From the NCBI GenBank assembly GCA_947084925.1, contig CAMTUJ010000014.1:1-64000 (forward strand): a stretch of 64,000 bases of DNA, in the 5' to 3' direction. A program made the position numbers and the translations under genes. Below the pieces are notes generated by a model that had not been told where the DNA came from, did no database searches, and was given only the letters and a program-made list of their open reading frames with translations. Below, piece after piece: positions 35,513-44,454 of the stretch. Source of the DNA: JAGPUQ01 sp947084925 (GTDB taxonomy: Bacteria; Pseudomonadota; Gammaproteobacteria; Pseudomonadales; Porticoccaceae). Positions within the stretch are counted from its first letter, which is position 1, and each line of letters begins with the position of its first letter.

Positions 35513-36761
35513 CCGCCGCCAGTCGCGCCAGGGCGCCGCGGTTGGCCTCGGCTACCGCGCGCGCCGCCGCCCCGATCGTCGCGCGATGGTCCGGTTCCGT
35601 CAGTAATTCGATGACCGCGGATGCGAGCTCTGCCGCGGAGCAGACACGCAGTCCGCCGGCGTTCAGCAACAGCGCCGCAGCCTCGGCGAAGTTGAACAGA
35701 TGCGGCCCGGCCAGTACCGGACGTCCCCAGGCGGCGGGCTCGATCAGATTGTGACCGCCCACCGGCACCAGACTTCCCCCGACGAAAACCACATCCGCGG
35801 CACCGCAAAACATGAGCAGCTCGCCCATGGTGTCGCCCAGCAGCACCTGGGTTTCCGGCGCCACGACGCCAGCCTCGGAACGGCGCCGGGTCGTGAAGCC
35901 GGCGCGGCGGCAGGCGACCTCCACCGCCGCAAAGCGTTCCGGATGGCGCGGCACCAGCACCAGCAGAGCAGCGGGCAGGACGCGCAGGATTTCGGCGTGG
36001 GCCGCCAGTATCGGTTCGTCCTCGCCCGCGTGGGTGCTGGCGGCAAGCCACACCGGACGCGGCCCGGATCCGGCCCAGGCTGTGTGCAGCGCGGCGGCCC
36101 GGGCGCGCAGTTCGGGGCTCAGGTCGAGATCGAACTTGAGATTGCCGGTGATCCGCAATTTGTCCGGCGCCAGTCCCAGTGCCAGCAAGCGCTGACCATC
36201 GACGGAAGTTTGCGCCGCGACCCGGGTCAGCACGCGCAGCATGGGCGCGGTGAGAAGTTTCACTTTCGCATAGCCCCGCGCCGAGCGCGCCGAGAGCCGC
36301 GCGTTGGCGAGCACCACCGGAATCCCCCGTGCCGCGCAGGCGTGCAGCAGGTTGGGCCAGAGCTCGGTTTCCATGATGACCAGCAGCGCGGGCTGGACGC
36401 GGCGCAGGAAGCGGGCCACGGCGTCGGGAAAATCGTAGGGCGCGTAGCAATGGGCGACACCGGTGCCGAACAGCGCGCGCACCCGCTGCGAGCCGGTCGG
36501 CGTGGTGGTGGTCACCAGCAGCGTCGCGTGGGGGTGGTGGGTCCGCAAGTGCCGGATCAGCGGCGCGGCGGCGAGCGTCTCGCCAACCGACACCGCGTGT
36601 ACCCAGATCACGGGTCCGGACAGCGGCGCGACCCAGCCGAACCGTTCGCCCCGGCGGCGCGCGTAGTCCGGCGCGCGGCGCGCGCGCCAGCACAGGCGCA
36701 GCAGTACCGCGGGCAGCAGCAGATACAGCAACAGGGAATAGAGCAGGCGGGCAGGCACGGT
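35487..36761 (-). CDS. waaA: 3-deoxy-D-manno-octulosonic acid transferase WaaA (KdtA)
   Basis: GT30 enzyme that adds Kdo to lipid A precursor, starting the LPS core. One N-terminal membrane helix (LLYSLLLYLLLPAVLLRL), RRGERFGW with the catalytic Glu, WVHAVSVGETLAAAPL, METELWPNLLH, NLKFDL, and SLVPVGGHNLIEPAAWG. The start GTG 36761 has GGAGG 4 nt upstream and gives 424 residues (E. coli 425); in-frame ATGs 6 and 14 codons further out lack such a site. Confidence 0.96.
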   Translation of the reverse strand, partial: TVPARLLYSLLLYLLLPAVLLRLCWRARRAPDYARRRGERFGWVAPLSGPVIWVHAVSVGETLAAAPLIRHLRTHHPHATLLVTTTTPTGSQRVRALFGTGVAHCYAPYDFPDAVARFLRRVQPALLVIMETELWPNLLHACAARGIPVVLANARLSARSARGYAKVKLLTAPMLRVLTRVAAQTSVDGQRLLALGLAPDKLRITGNLKFDLDLSPELRARAAALHTAWAGSGPRPVWLAASTHAGEDEPILAAHAEILRVLPAALLVLVPRHPERFAAVEVACRRAGFTTRRRSEAGVVAPETQVLLGDTMGELLMFCGAADVVFVGGSLVPVGGHNLIEPAAWGRPVLAGPHLFNFAEAAALLLNAGGLRVCSAAELASAVIELLTEPDHRATIGAAARAVAEANRGALARLAAVIEPLCPP

Positions 36762-36869
36762 TCCTCCGGCGGGCAGCATAGCCGGAAGGCCGGGGCGATG
36801 CATGTTGCGGCGCTGTTTCCGGCAAGCCCGCTATACTGAGCTACTGCGAGTTTCCGCGATCCCCGCGCC

Positions 36870-38081
36870 ATGTCCACGCCCCCGGTCGTCAACGTCGATA
36901 TCGTCATTGTCGGCGGTGGCATCGCCGGACTCTGGCTGCTCAACGATCTGCGCAACCGGGGCTACAGCGCGATCCTGCTGGAGGCGGCCGCGCTCGGCTC
37001 AGGGCAGACGCTGGCCAGCCAGGGCATGATCCACGGGGGCATCAAGTACAGCCTGGCCGGCGCCTTGTCGGGCGCGTCCGAGGCCATCGCCGAGATGCCC
37101 GACCACTGGCGCCGCTGCCTGCGCGGCGCGGGCGCGGTGGATCTGCGCCGCGTCCGGGTGCTCAGCGATCATTTCTACCTCTGGTCCACCGGCGCCGTCG
37201 CCGGGCGCACGATGGCGTTTCTCGCCAGCAAGGCGGTGCGCGGCCGGGTGGAATCCGTGGCCGCGGACGGGCGGCCGCCGATCTTTCGCGCGGCGGGTTT
37301 CTCCGGATCCCTGTACCGCCTGGTGGATCTGGTGCTGGATGTGCCCAGCCTGGTGGCGGCGCTCGCCGACACCTGCCCGGATGCCATTTACTCCCTCGCT
37401 GGCGCCGCGACCGCCTGGACCGCGGCGGACTGCGGACGTCTGACCCTCGACCTGCGAACCGCGACCGGCACCCGGCGCCTGGCGCCCGCGGCCTTCGTGT
37501 TCGCGGCCGGCGCCGGCAATGCCGGGCTGCTCGCGGCGATCGGCGCCGCCACCCCGGCCATGCAGCGGCGGCCGCTGCACCAGGTGATGGTCCGGCATCG
37601 CTATCCCCACGCCCTGCACGGCCATTGCCTGGGGCGCGAGACCACGCCGCGCCTGACCATTTCCAGTCATCCCGCCGGCGGCGGCGAGCAGGTCTGGTAT
37701 CTGGGCGGAACGCTTGCCGAGCAGGGCGTCGGGATGGCGCCGGATGCGCTCATCGCGCTGGCCCGGCAGGAGCTGGCGGCACTGCTGCCCTGGGTCGATC
37801 TGGGGCCGGCGCGCTGGGCGACCCTGGCGGTCGAGCGCGCCGAACCCCGCCAACCACGGCGGTTGCGCCCCGATCAGGCATTCGCGGACTGGGCCGGCAA
37901 TGGCGCCAATGCACTGGTCGCTTGGCCCACCAAGCTGACCCTGTGCCCGCACCTGGCCCACAGCGTGGTGGAACGGCTGACACTGCGCGGGATCACGCCG
38001 TCCGGCGCGCCCGTGCCGGTGTTGCCGCTGCCGCGCCCCGCGCTGGCCCCCACGCCCTGGGAGACCGCCTTTGGCGCCTGA
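36870..38081 (+). CDS. FAD-dependent oxidoreductase, DAO/glycerol-3-phosphate dehydrogenase-like
   Basis: 403 residues. VDIVIVGGGIAGLWLLNDLR (~9-28) is a dinucleotide-binding Rossmann motif, GSGQTLASQGMIHGGIKY continues the DAO-fold FAD site, and VFAAGAGNAGLL (~210) closes it. The substrate is unknown. A similar FAD protein followed by an aldo/keto reductase lies next to waaA in Pseudomonas aeruginosa. A TATACT -10 at 36832-36837 sits about 33 nt upstream, divergent from waaA. The end overlaps the next gene by 11 nt. Confidence 0.85.
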   Translation: MSTPPVVNVDIVIVGGGIAGLWLLNDLRNRGYSAILLEAAALGSGQTLASQGMIHGGIKYSLAGALSGASEAIAEMPDHWRRCLRGAGAVDLRRVRVLSDHFYLWSTGAVAGRTMAFLASKAVRGRVESVAADGRPPIFRAAGFSGSLYRLVDLVLDVPSLVAALADTCPDAIYSLAGAATAWTAADCGRLTLDLRTATGTRRLAPAAFVFAAGAGNAGLLAAIGAATPAMQRRPLHQVMVRHRYPHALHGHCLGRETTPRLTISSHPAGGGEQVWYLGGTLAEQGVGMAPDALIALARQELAALLPWVDLGPARWATLAVERAEPRQPRRLRPDQAFADWAGNGANALVAWPTKLTLCPHLAHSVVERLTLRGITPSGAPVPVLPLPRPALAPTPWETAFGA

Positions 38082-38889
38082 GCTGGAATTGCCCCGGCGC
38101 CGGCTCGGGCGCACCGGCATCGAGGTCGGCGTGCTCGGGCTGGGCACCGTCAAGTTCGGCCGCGATCAGGGCGTGAAGTACCCGCGGGGTTTCACCATCC
38201 CCGACGACCGTGCCGTCCGCGCCCTGCTCGACCTGGCGCGGGATCTGGGTATCAATCTGCTGGATACCGCGCCCGCCTACGGCGCGAGCGAAGCGCGCCT
38301 CGGCCACCTGCTGCGCGGCGCGCGCGAGCACTGGGTGATCTGCACCAAGGTCGGCGAGGAGTTCGAAGCCGGCGTGTCGCGGCACGATTTTTCGCCGGGC
38401 CATGTCCGCGCCAGCGTCGAGCGCAGCCTGCGGCGCCTGCAAACCGGGGTGCTGGATATCGTGCTGATCCACTCCGATGGCAACGACGAGCTGATCATCG
38501 AGCAATCCGGCGCGCTCGAAACCCTGGCGGAGCTGAAACGGGAGGGAAAACTGCGCAGCTTCGGCATGTCCACCAAGACGGTGGCGGGCGGTTTGCGCGC
38601 GGCGGCGTGGTGCGATCTGCTCATGGTGAGCTGGAATCTCGCCGACGAAACCGAAATTCCGGTGATCGACCGCTGCCGGGAACTGGGCACCGGCGTGCTG
38701 ATCAAGAAGGCCCTGGCGAGTGGCCACGCGCTCGTTGCGGGCGACGATCCGGTGCGCGCGGCCTTCGCGCGCATCCTGGCTCACCCCGGAGTCGGCAGCC
38801 TGGTGATCGGCACCATCGATCCCGATCACCTGCGCGCCAATGCGCGCGCGGCCCGCGTCACCGCCGCCCTGGGAGACTCAGGCGACTGA
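38071..38889 (+). CDS. aldo/keto reductase
   Basis: 272-residue TIM-barrel NADPH oxidoreductase. LGRTGIEVGVLGLGTVKFGR opens it; NLLDTAPAYGASE holds the catalytic Asp and Tyr, VICTKVGEEF the Lys, and IVLIHSDGND the His. TTG 38071 is the start, with GGGAG about 8 nt upstream, inside the end of the FAD gene, so translation is probably coupled. The pair may act on one metabolite; no substrate is evident. Confidence 0.88.
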   Translation: MAPELELPRRRLGRTGIEVGVLGLGTVKFGRDQGVKYPRGFTIPDDRAVRALLDLARDLGINLLDTAPAYGASEARLGHLLRGAREHWVICTKVGEEFEAGVSRHDFSPGHVRASVERSLRRLQTGVLDIVLIHSDGNDELIIEQSGALETLAELKREGKLRSFGMSTKTVAGGLRAAAWCDLLMVSWNLADETEIPVIDRCRELGTGVLIKKALASGHALVAGDDPVRAAFARILAHPGVGSLVIGTIDPDHLRANARAARVTAALGDSGD

Positions 38890-40113
38890 AGCAGCATCGC
38901 GGGCGGTTGCCGTGTCCTCCCGAACCGGCACCGGCACCCGAAAACCGAGCAGGAAGGCCGGCAGCAGGAAGGCCAGCAGCATCGCGGACGGATTCACGAA
39001 CAATTGGTCGCCGTCGGTGATGAAGCCGAACTGCATGGCGAAAACCAGCGCACCCCAGAGCCACAGGCGGCGATCCGAAAATGCAGTCCGGAGCAGGCTT
39101 GCGATCCATCCCAGATAAAGTCCGACGCCGATCAGCCCGGCGTAAAACGCCTGATTCAGCAGCAGATTGTGGTAGTGCCGCGCGACGATATCGCCGTTCC
39201 AGTTCTCGGAGTCAACGGACAGTCCGTGACCGAACCACAGCCAGCGCCAGGAGTCGGTCACCGCCTCCCAGCCGTTGCGCCAGATCGGCAGACGCATGGA
39301 GGTGCCACGCTCGACCACATGGCCGGCAACCAGGGTCAGTTCCTGCCAGAAGATCAGTGCCAGCAGCAGTGTCAGACCGGCGGTGGCGATGGCCAGGATC
39401 GCCGCGCGCCGGCCCGGAAACAAGGCGAGCAGCAGCAGCGTCCCCGCTCCCAGCACCACATAGGCGCCACGCGCCTGCACCCAGAACACCAGCATCCCCA
39501 GCGCGAGGGCAGCGAACCCGCAGGCGCACGCCAAACTCCGTCGCGTCATGTTCAGGGTTTGATACAGGGCGACGATGGCGACCATCGCCAGTGCCCAACC
39601 GACGGTCACATGGTGATTGAACACGCCGCGCGCCGACAGTGCGTGCTGCTTCCAGCCCTGGGGCCAGTCCGCGACGATCAGTGCGGCACCGCCCAGCCCG
39701 AGCACCATCAGGCCGGTCAGCAAGGTCGGTACCCGCGCCCGATGCAGGTTGCCGACCAGATAGACCAGATAAAACAGCGCCAGCACGTTCAACTCGCGCA
39801 GCAGCAGCTTGAAATCGGTGTGGTTCCAGCCATCCCACAGCAGGGTGAGCGAAAGCCAGCCGCACAGCAGCAGAAACCAGCGTGCCGGAGCCTGTCGCCA
39901 GATCAGCCGCAGATCGGCGGGCCGGAAACACAGCAGCATGGGCACCACCACCAGCAGGCGGTACAGATTGGTGGCGGCGGTGCGGTTGTCCGGGAGGAAG
40001 CAGATCGCGAAGAACAGCAGCAACGCGACCCAGGCATAACGGGTGCGGATGGCAGTGCGCAGGCGGGCGACGACGGTCGGAGCGCATCCCTGTGACTCGG
40101 TGGACGGGTGCAA
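38878..40113 (-). CDS. O-antigen ligase / Wzy-like polytopic membrane protein
   Basis: About 411 residues with ten or more hydrophobic helices and one large periplasmic loop (~255-330) containing GTSMRLPIWRNGWEAV and FGHGLSVDSENWN, followed by HYHNLLLNQAFYAGLIG. The R-x3-W-x3-W spacing and H-x2-N-L-L in the loop are typical of WaaL ligases, which attach polymer to lipid A-core. It is the last gene after waaC-hldE, so an LPS role is likely. No ATG is available near hldE; TTG 40113, with GAAGG 10 nt upstream, is the best start but uncertain. It overlaps the AKR gene end by 12 nt. Confidence 0.75.
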   Translation of the reverse strand: MHPSTESQGCAPTVVARLRTAIRTRYAWVALLLFFAICFLPDNRTAATNLYRLLVVVPMLLCFRPADLRLIWRQAPARWFLLLCGWLSLTLLWDGWNHTDFKLLLRELNVLALFYLVYLVGNLHRARVPTLLTGLMVLGLGGAALIVADWPQGWKQHALSARGVFNHHVTVGWALAMVAIVALYQTLNMTRRSLACACGFAALALGMLVFWVQARGAYVVLGAGTLLLLALFPGRRAAILAIATAGLTLLLALIFWQELTLVAGHVVERGTSMRLPIWRNGWEAVTDSWRWLWFGHGLSVDSENWNGDIVARHYHNLLLNQAFYAGLIGVGLYLGWIASLLRTAFSDRRLWLWGALVFAMQFGFITDGDQLFVNPSAMLLAFLLPAFLLGFRVPVPVREDTATARDAASVA

Positions 40114-40126
40114 GCGTGAATAACCT

Positions 40127-41569
40127 TCAGCGGTGCGGGTCGGACGGACGGGTGCGGATTTTTTCGACGATGGCGGTGGTGGAACAGCCTTCCAGCAAGC
40201 CGAGCGGGCGCACCTCGCCGCCGTAGCCAGCGACGATCTGCCAGCCCACCACCTGCTCGCGGCCATAGTCGCCGCCCTTGACGAGCACATCGGGGCGCAC
40301 CCGTTCCAGCAGCGGCTCCGGTGTGTCCTCGGCAAAACTCGTTACCCAATCGACACTTTCCAGGCCCGCGAGTACCGCCATGCGGCGCTCGACCGCATTG
40401 AGGGGGCGGCCCTCGCCTTTCAGGCGCCGCACCGAGGCGTCGTCATTGACGGCGACGATCAGGCGGTCGCCGAGTTGGCGCGCCTGTTCCAGATAGCGCA
40501 CATGGCCGGCGTGGAGCAGATCGAAACAGCCGTTGGTGAAAACGATCTTTTCGCCCCGGGCGCGGGCATCGGCGACCTCGGCGAGCAGTTGCTCGCCATT
40601 CACCACGCCGCGCGCCACGCCGCGTTCGTGCTGCAGGGCGCGGCGTAACTCCGGTTCGCTCACCGCGGCGGTACCCAGCTTGCCGACCACGATGCCGGCG
40701 GCAAGATTGGCGAGGGTGACGGCGGCAGGCAGCTCCGCGCCGGCGGCGAGCGCGGCGGCGAGCACGGCGATCACGGTGTCCCCGGCGCCGGTCACATCAT
40801 AGACCTCGCGCGCCCGCGCCGGCAGGTGCAGCGCGTCTTGGCCGGGGCGCAGCAGGGTCATGCCCTGTTCGCCGCGCGTCACCAACAGCGCGCCGAGCCC
40901 CAGCTCGCGCACCAGGGCGAGGCCGCGTGCGCACAGGGCTGCTTCGTCGGGGCAGGGTCCGACCACGGCTTCCAGTTCGGCGAGATTGGGAGTGAGCAGG
41001 GTGGCGCCGGCGTAGCGGCTGAAGTCGCGTCCCTTGGGATCCACCAGGACCGGCACTCCGGCAGCGGTGGCCAGCGCGATCAGGGCCCGGGGATCCTGGA
41101 GCGCGCCCTTGGCGTAGTCGGACAGTACCAGGATGCCGTGGTCCGGCAACAGGTCCTGGATCCGGGCGGGCAGGGCCGCCACCTCCGCCGCGTTGTGCGG
41201 TTCCTCGAAATCCAGGCGCAGCAGCTGGTGCTGGCGGCTGATCACGCGCAACTTGGTGATGGTGGGTTTGGCGGGGCATTCCAGCAGCGCGGCATGAATG
41301 CCCGCGGCCGCCAGCTGGTCGCGCAGGATGGTGGCCTGGGCGTCGCAACCCACCGCGCCCACCACACTGGTGGCGGCGCCGAGCGCGGCGATGTTGAGCG
41401 CGACGTTGGCGGCGCCGCCGGGGCGGTCGTGACAGTCGGTGATCCGCACCACGGGCACCGGCGCTTCCGGCGAGATGCGCAGCGTGGGTCCTTGCCAGTA
41501 GCGGTCGAGCATGATGTCGCCCGCGACCAGCACCCGGGCGCGCTCGAAACGGGGGAAACTCAACGGCAC
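40127..41569 (-). CDS. hldE: bifunctional heptose-7-phosphate kinase / heptose-1-phosphate adenylyltransferase HldE
   Basis: Makes ADP-heptose for the LPS inner core. 480 residues. The N-terminal PfkB kinase (1-~320) has VLVAGDIMLDRYW, GGAANVALNIAALG and VYDVTGAGDTVIAVLA (catalytic Asp). The C-terminal nucleotidyltransferase (~345-480) has FTNGCFDLLHAGHVRYLEQA (GxFD and HxGH) and VKGGDYGREQVVG. It lies 54 nt after waaC, whose substrate it provides. Confidence 0.97.
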   Translation of the reverse strand: MPLSFPRFERARVLVAGDIMLDRYWQGPTLRISPEAPVPVVRITDCHDRPGGAANVALNIAALGAATSVVGAVGCDAQATILRDQLAAAGIHAALLECPAKPTITKLRVISRQHQLLRLDFEEPHNAAEVAALPARIQDLLPDHGILVLSDYAKGALQDPRALIALATAAGVPVLVDPKGRDFSRYAGATLLTPNLAELEAVVGPCPDEAALCARGLALVRELGLGALLVTRGEQGMTLLRPGQDALHLPARAREVYDVTGAGDTVIAVLAAALAAGAELPAAVTLANLAAGIVVGKLGTAAVSEPELRRALQHERGVARGVVNGEQLLAEVADARARGEKIVFTNGCFDLLHAGHVRYLEQARQLGDRLIVAVNDDASVRRLKGEGRPLNAVERRMAVLAGLESVDWVTSFAEDTPEPLLERVRPDVLVKGGDYGREQVVGWQIVAGYGGEVRPLGLLEGCSTTAIVEKIRTRPSDPHR

Positions 41570-41623
41570 GCGGGACTCCTGCGAATGGCGGATGAGTGAT
41601 GCGAGATGGTTGTGGCCACGGGT

Positions 41624-42661
41624 TCAGGCGGCTGCCAGCAGCGTCTGCAACCGCGCCCATACTAGCGCCGGGGTCAGATCCTGCATACAGCGTGCGTCCG
41701 GTCCCCGATAGTCCGCGACCCGGCATTCGCGCCGCCGGCAGGGGATGCAGGGATAGCCGGTGGCCGGCAGCGGCGCGGCGCGGGGTCCGGTCGCCGCGAT
41801 CAGGCGCGGGTCGGTCGGACCATAGAGGGTGAGCGTCGGTCGGCCCAGGGCGGCGGCGAGGTGGGCGAGCCCGGTATCGACACTGACCACGGCGGCGCTG
41901 CGGGACAGCAGTCCCGCGATTGCGCCAAGCGACGCGCGGGGCGGAACCCGGGCGCCGGATTGCGCGTGCGCCAGGCGTTCGGCGCGCTCCTGCTCGGGCG
42001 CCGATCCCCAGGGCAACACCACCTGATAACCGGCGCCAATGGCGATACCGATCAGTTCGCGCCAGTGTGCGTCCGGCCAGAGCTTGGTGGGCCAGGTGGC
42101 GTTGGTGACGAAGGTCAGGGTGGGCGCTCCGAGAGTGTACGGCGGGTCCGGCCAGACCCGGCCGGCCAGCCCGAAATCCGGTGCCGTGGTCGGCACGGGG
42201 TAGTCGAGCACCGCGGCCAGCAGTTGGCGCCAGCGCGTGACGGCGAGCTGCTCTCGGGCCACGAAATAACGTTGTCGATAGAGCCACTGGGCGCCGGGTT
42301 CGCGCACCGAGGCCGCATCCAGCCCGGCGCTCGTGCCGCGCGCCAGGCGTGCAATGACGGCGCTTTTCCAGCTGCCCTGGGCGTCGATCACCCGGTCGTA
42401 ACGGCGCTCGCGCAGGCGGCGCAGCCAGGCGCGAGCGCTGCCGCTGCAAAGGAATTCGGTCTTGTGCCGGCGCCAATCGCGGTGGGCGCTCGGGATCACC
42501 CGGTCGACCGCCGGATGCCAGCCGGGAATTTCCGCAAAGGCGGTGTCGGCGACCCAGTCGAAGCGCAGTTCCGGCCGCTGCCCGCGGGCATCGCTCAACG
42601 CCGGCAGCAACTGAATCAGATCGCCCATGGAGGTAAGTTTTACCAGCAGGACATGGGACAA
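41624..42661 (-). CDS. waaC: lipopolysaccharide heptosyltransferase I WaaC
   Basis: GT9 enzyme adding the first heptose to Kdo. 345 residues. VLLVKLTSMGDLIQLLPAL, FDWVADTAFAEIPGWHPAVD and RVIPSAHRDWRR follow the WaaC N-terminal pattern; VVSVDTGLAHLAAALGRPT and LYGPTDP bind ADP-heptose. A TTG at 42661 with AGAGG 9 nt upstream sets the start exactly where the family begins; the 71 upstream in-frame residues are not conserved. In Pseudomonas waaC lies beside waaF; here it is next to hldE, 9 kb away. Confidence 0.94.
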   Translation of the reverse strand: MSHVLLVKLTSMGDLIQLLPALSDARGQRPELRFDWVADTAFAEIPGWHPAVDRVIPSAHRDWRRHKTEFLCSGSARAWLRRLRERRYDRVIDAQGSWKSAVIARLARGTSAGLDAASVREPGAQWLYRQRYFVAREQLAVTRWRQLLAAVLDYPVPTTAPDFGLAGRVWPDPPYTLGAPTLTFVTNATWPTKLWPDAHWRELIGIAIGAGYQVVLPWGSAPEQERAERLAHAQSGARVPPRASLGAIAGLLSRSAAVVSVDTGLAHLAAALGRPTLTLYGPTDPRLIAATGPRAAPLPATGYPCIPCRRRECRVADYRGPDARCMQDLTPALVWARLQTLLAAA

Positions 42662-42793
42662 ACCGGAAATCCTCTCGTCGCGCCGGAGCCGCCGCGACGG
42701 CGGTCCCTGTTGTGGCGGATGCGTGGGCGCGCCACTGTAACAAAAGGCGTCCAAACTGGGCATACGACCGGGAGCTCCGCGGAGGGCGGGCCG

Positions 42794-42835
42794 GGGCCGG
42801 TTGACACTATCCGCGCGGATGGCGTCAACCGGCCC
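42794..42835. promoter_or_regulatory. nested palindrome between waaC and a divergent kinase gene
   Basis: GGGCCGGTTGAC (42794-42805) and GTCAACCGGCCC (42824-42835) are perfect 12-bp inverted repeats; the 18-bp spacer itself contains the perfect palindrome ATCCGCGCGGAT. Both arms present TTGAC outward or inward, and TAGAAT follows at 42836-42841 on the plus strand. It could be an operator or a stem-loop; there is no T-run, so an intrinsic terminator is unlikely. Confidence 0.6.
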
Positions 42836-42878
42836 TAGAATGGGGCTTTCCCGGCCGGCGCCACTGACGACCAACCCG

Positions 42879-43595
42879 ATGGCTATCGAAGCACGTTTTC
42901 ACTTGCTCGCCGCGGCGGCCTACCAGGATCTGGTCGCAGGAGGCACCGTGCTGGAAGCCGACGGCCACGGCGACAAGCTGATTGCCCTGCGCGACGGGCG
43001 TTATCTGAAGCTGTTTCGCCGCAAGCGCCTGTTCAGCAGTGCGCTGATGTGGCCCTATGCGCGACGCTTTCATGTCAATGCCGGGGCGCTGCGCGCGCGG
43101 GGTGTGCGCACCGTCGCCACCGAGCGGTTGCTGCGTATTCCCCATATCCGCCGCACGGCGGTTATCTACCGACCCTTGCCCGGCGCGGCCTTGCGCACCT
43201 GTCTGCGCAAGGCCGCCGACCGGGGCGTCTTGCTGCGCGAACTGGGATCGTTTCTGGCGACGCTGCACCGCCGCGGGGTGTACTTCCGTTCGCTGCATTT
43301 CGGCAATGTCATTGTGGCTGCGCAGGGAGAATTCGGTTTGATCGACGTGGCCGATCTGGAACTGCGCGATCACCCGCTGGGTCCGCGTCAGGTCACGCGG
43401 AATCTGCGCCACTTGATGCGCTATGCCGAAGACTGGGCGCTGGTGCGGGCCGGCGCGCGCGAGTTTTGCGCCGGATACGCGGCGGCCGGCGGTACGCTCC
43501 CGGCGACGCTGGTGGCGCTGCTGGCGGCAGCCGTCAGCGCCGATGCAGACCCAGTCTCAGACTCAAGTACTTGCTCAGATACGACCAGCGGCTGA
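42879..43595 (+). CDS. LPS-core kinase-like protein (WaaP/InaA family), atypical catalytic loop
   Basis: 238 residues from ATG 42879. RDGRYLKLFRRKRLFSSALM has the nucleotide-binding Lys, GVRTVATERLL leads to the hinge, and the catalytic loop reads YFRSLHFGNVIV, then FGLIDVADLEL. In active relatives the loop is H-x-D-L-H-x-x-N; here Ser replaces the Asp while the following His and Asn and the later Asp remain. It may be an impaired or non-canonical sugar kinase of the LPS core. It is the only plus-strand gene of the cluster, and its 3' end overlaps the converging GT2 gene by 62 nt. Confidence 0.7.
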   Translation: MAIEARFHLLAAAAYQDLVAGGTVLEADGHGDKLIALRDGRYLKLFRRKRLFSSALMWPYARRFHVNAGALRARGVRTVATERLLRIPHIRRTAVIYRPLPGAALRTCLRKAADRGVLLRELGSFLATLHRRGVYFRSLHFGNVIVAAQGEFGLIDVADLELRDHPLGPRQVTRNLRHLMRYAEDWALVRAGAREFCAGYAAAGGTLPATLVALLAAAVSADADPVSDSSTCSDTTSG

Positions 43596-44454
43596 GGGCG
43601 CGAAGCGGGTCGCTGTGCAGTGCGCGGTGGTAAAAATCCAGGGCGCTTGCGCTTTCTCCGGCCAGATAGCAGGTACGAAACAGCGACAGACAGCGCTGGC
43701 TTTCGTAACGCGTCCGGTACGCCAGCGCCCAGTCGGGCATCACGCCGGGGCGGAACAGTTCGTCCAGCAAGGTCTTGCTCGCCTCGGTGGCGTTATCCAG
43801 GTTGTGGCGCAGTGAACCCCGGTGGCGATGGGCGATGGCCACCAGCGCCGGGGTGACCGCGATCTCCCGCGCGGCGGCGATATAGGCGAACACCGGGATG
43901 TCCTCCACCGACCGCAGGGTTTCCGGGTAGCGCCGCCGCGCGAACACCTGACGCCGGAACGCGGCCGCGCTGTTGCTGAAATTGAGCTTCTTGGTGAACA
44001 GATAATCGCGCAGGCGCTGCCGCCGCGAGGATGCCAGGGCGCCGACGCTGCGAATGCGTTCGCGACCATCTTCGGTGATGGCACGGTAGGCGCCCGCCAG
44101 CAGATCGACATCCGGATTGCGGTCGATCAGTTCGCGGTAGACCCCGAGCGCGCCGGGCGCCATCTCATCGTCGGCATCGAGGAAAATCAGGTAGCTTCCG
44201 GTGGTGGCGTCGATGCCGCGGTTGCGGGTGGCCGCCACGCCGCGATTGGCCTGCGCCAGATAGCGCAGGCGTGGCTCGTGCTGGCGCAGCAGCTCGGCCG
44301 CCACCGCGTCCGTGGTGTCGGTGGAGCCGTCGTTGATGACCAGCAGTTCCCAGTCGGCGCCATCCTGGGCAAGTACCGAGTTCACCGCGCGCGGCAGCCA
44401 GTGGCCGTAGTTGCAGCAGGGGATGACGATGCTGAACAGCGGCGTCTCAGCCAT
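43534..44454 (-). CDS. family 2 glycosyltransferase
   Basis: 306 residues from ATG 44454. FSIVIPCCNYGHWLPRAVNS opens the GT-A fold, ELLVINDGSTDTTD and FLDADDEM hold the nucleotide-sugar and DxD metal-binding Asps, and ANRGVAATRNRGI lies between. The C-terminal ~80 residues are basic and helical, without membrane helices. Its position directly after the carbamoyltransferase (8-nt overlap) in the LPS run suggests it adds an outer-core sugar; donor and linkage unknown. Confidence 0.88.
   Translation of the reverse strand: MAETPLFSIVIPCCNYGHWLPRAVNSVLAQDGADWELLVINDGSTDTTDAVAAELLRQHEPRLRYLAQANRGVAATRNRGIDATTGSYLIFLDADDEMAPGALGVYRELIDRNPDVDLLAGAYRAITEDGRERIRSVGALASSRRQRLRDYLFTKKLNFSNSAAAFRRQVFARRRYPETLRSVEDIPVFAYIAAAREIAVTPALVAIAHRHRGSLRHNLDNATEASKTLLDELFRPGVMPDWALAYRTRYESQRCLSLFRTCYLAGESASALDFYHRALHSDPLRALSRWSYLSKYLSLRLGLHRR

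Noticed and set aside
42801..42841. TTGACA ... TAGAAT as a sigma-70 promoter for the 42879 kinase gene
   Set aside because: The spacer is 29 bp, far from the usual 16-18; the TTGACA is better explained as part of the palindrome.
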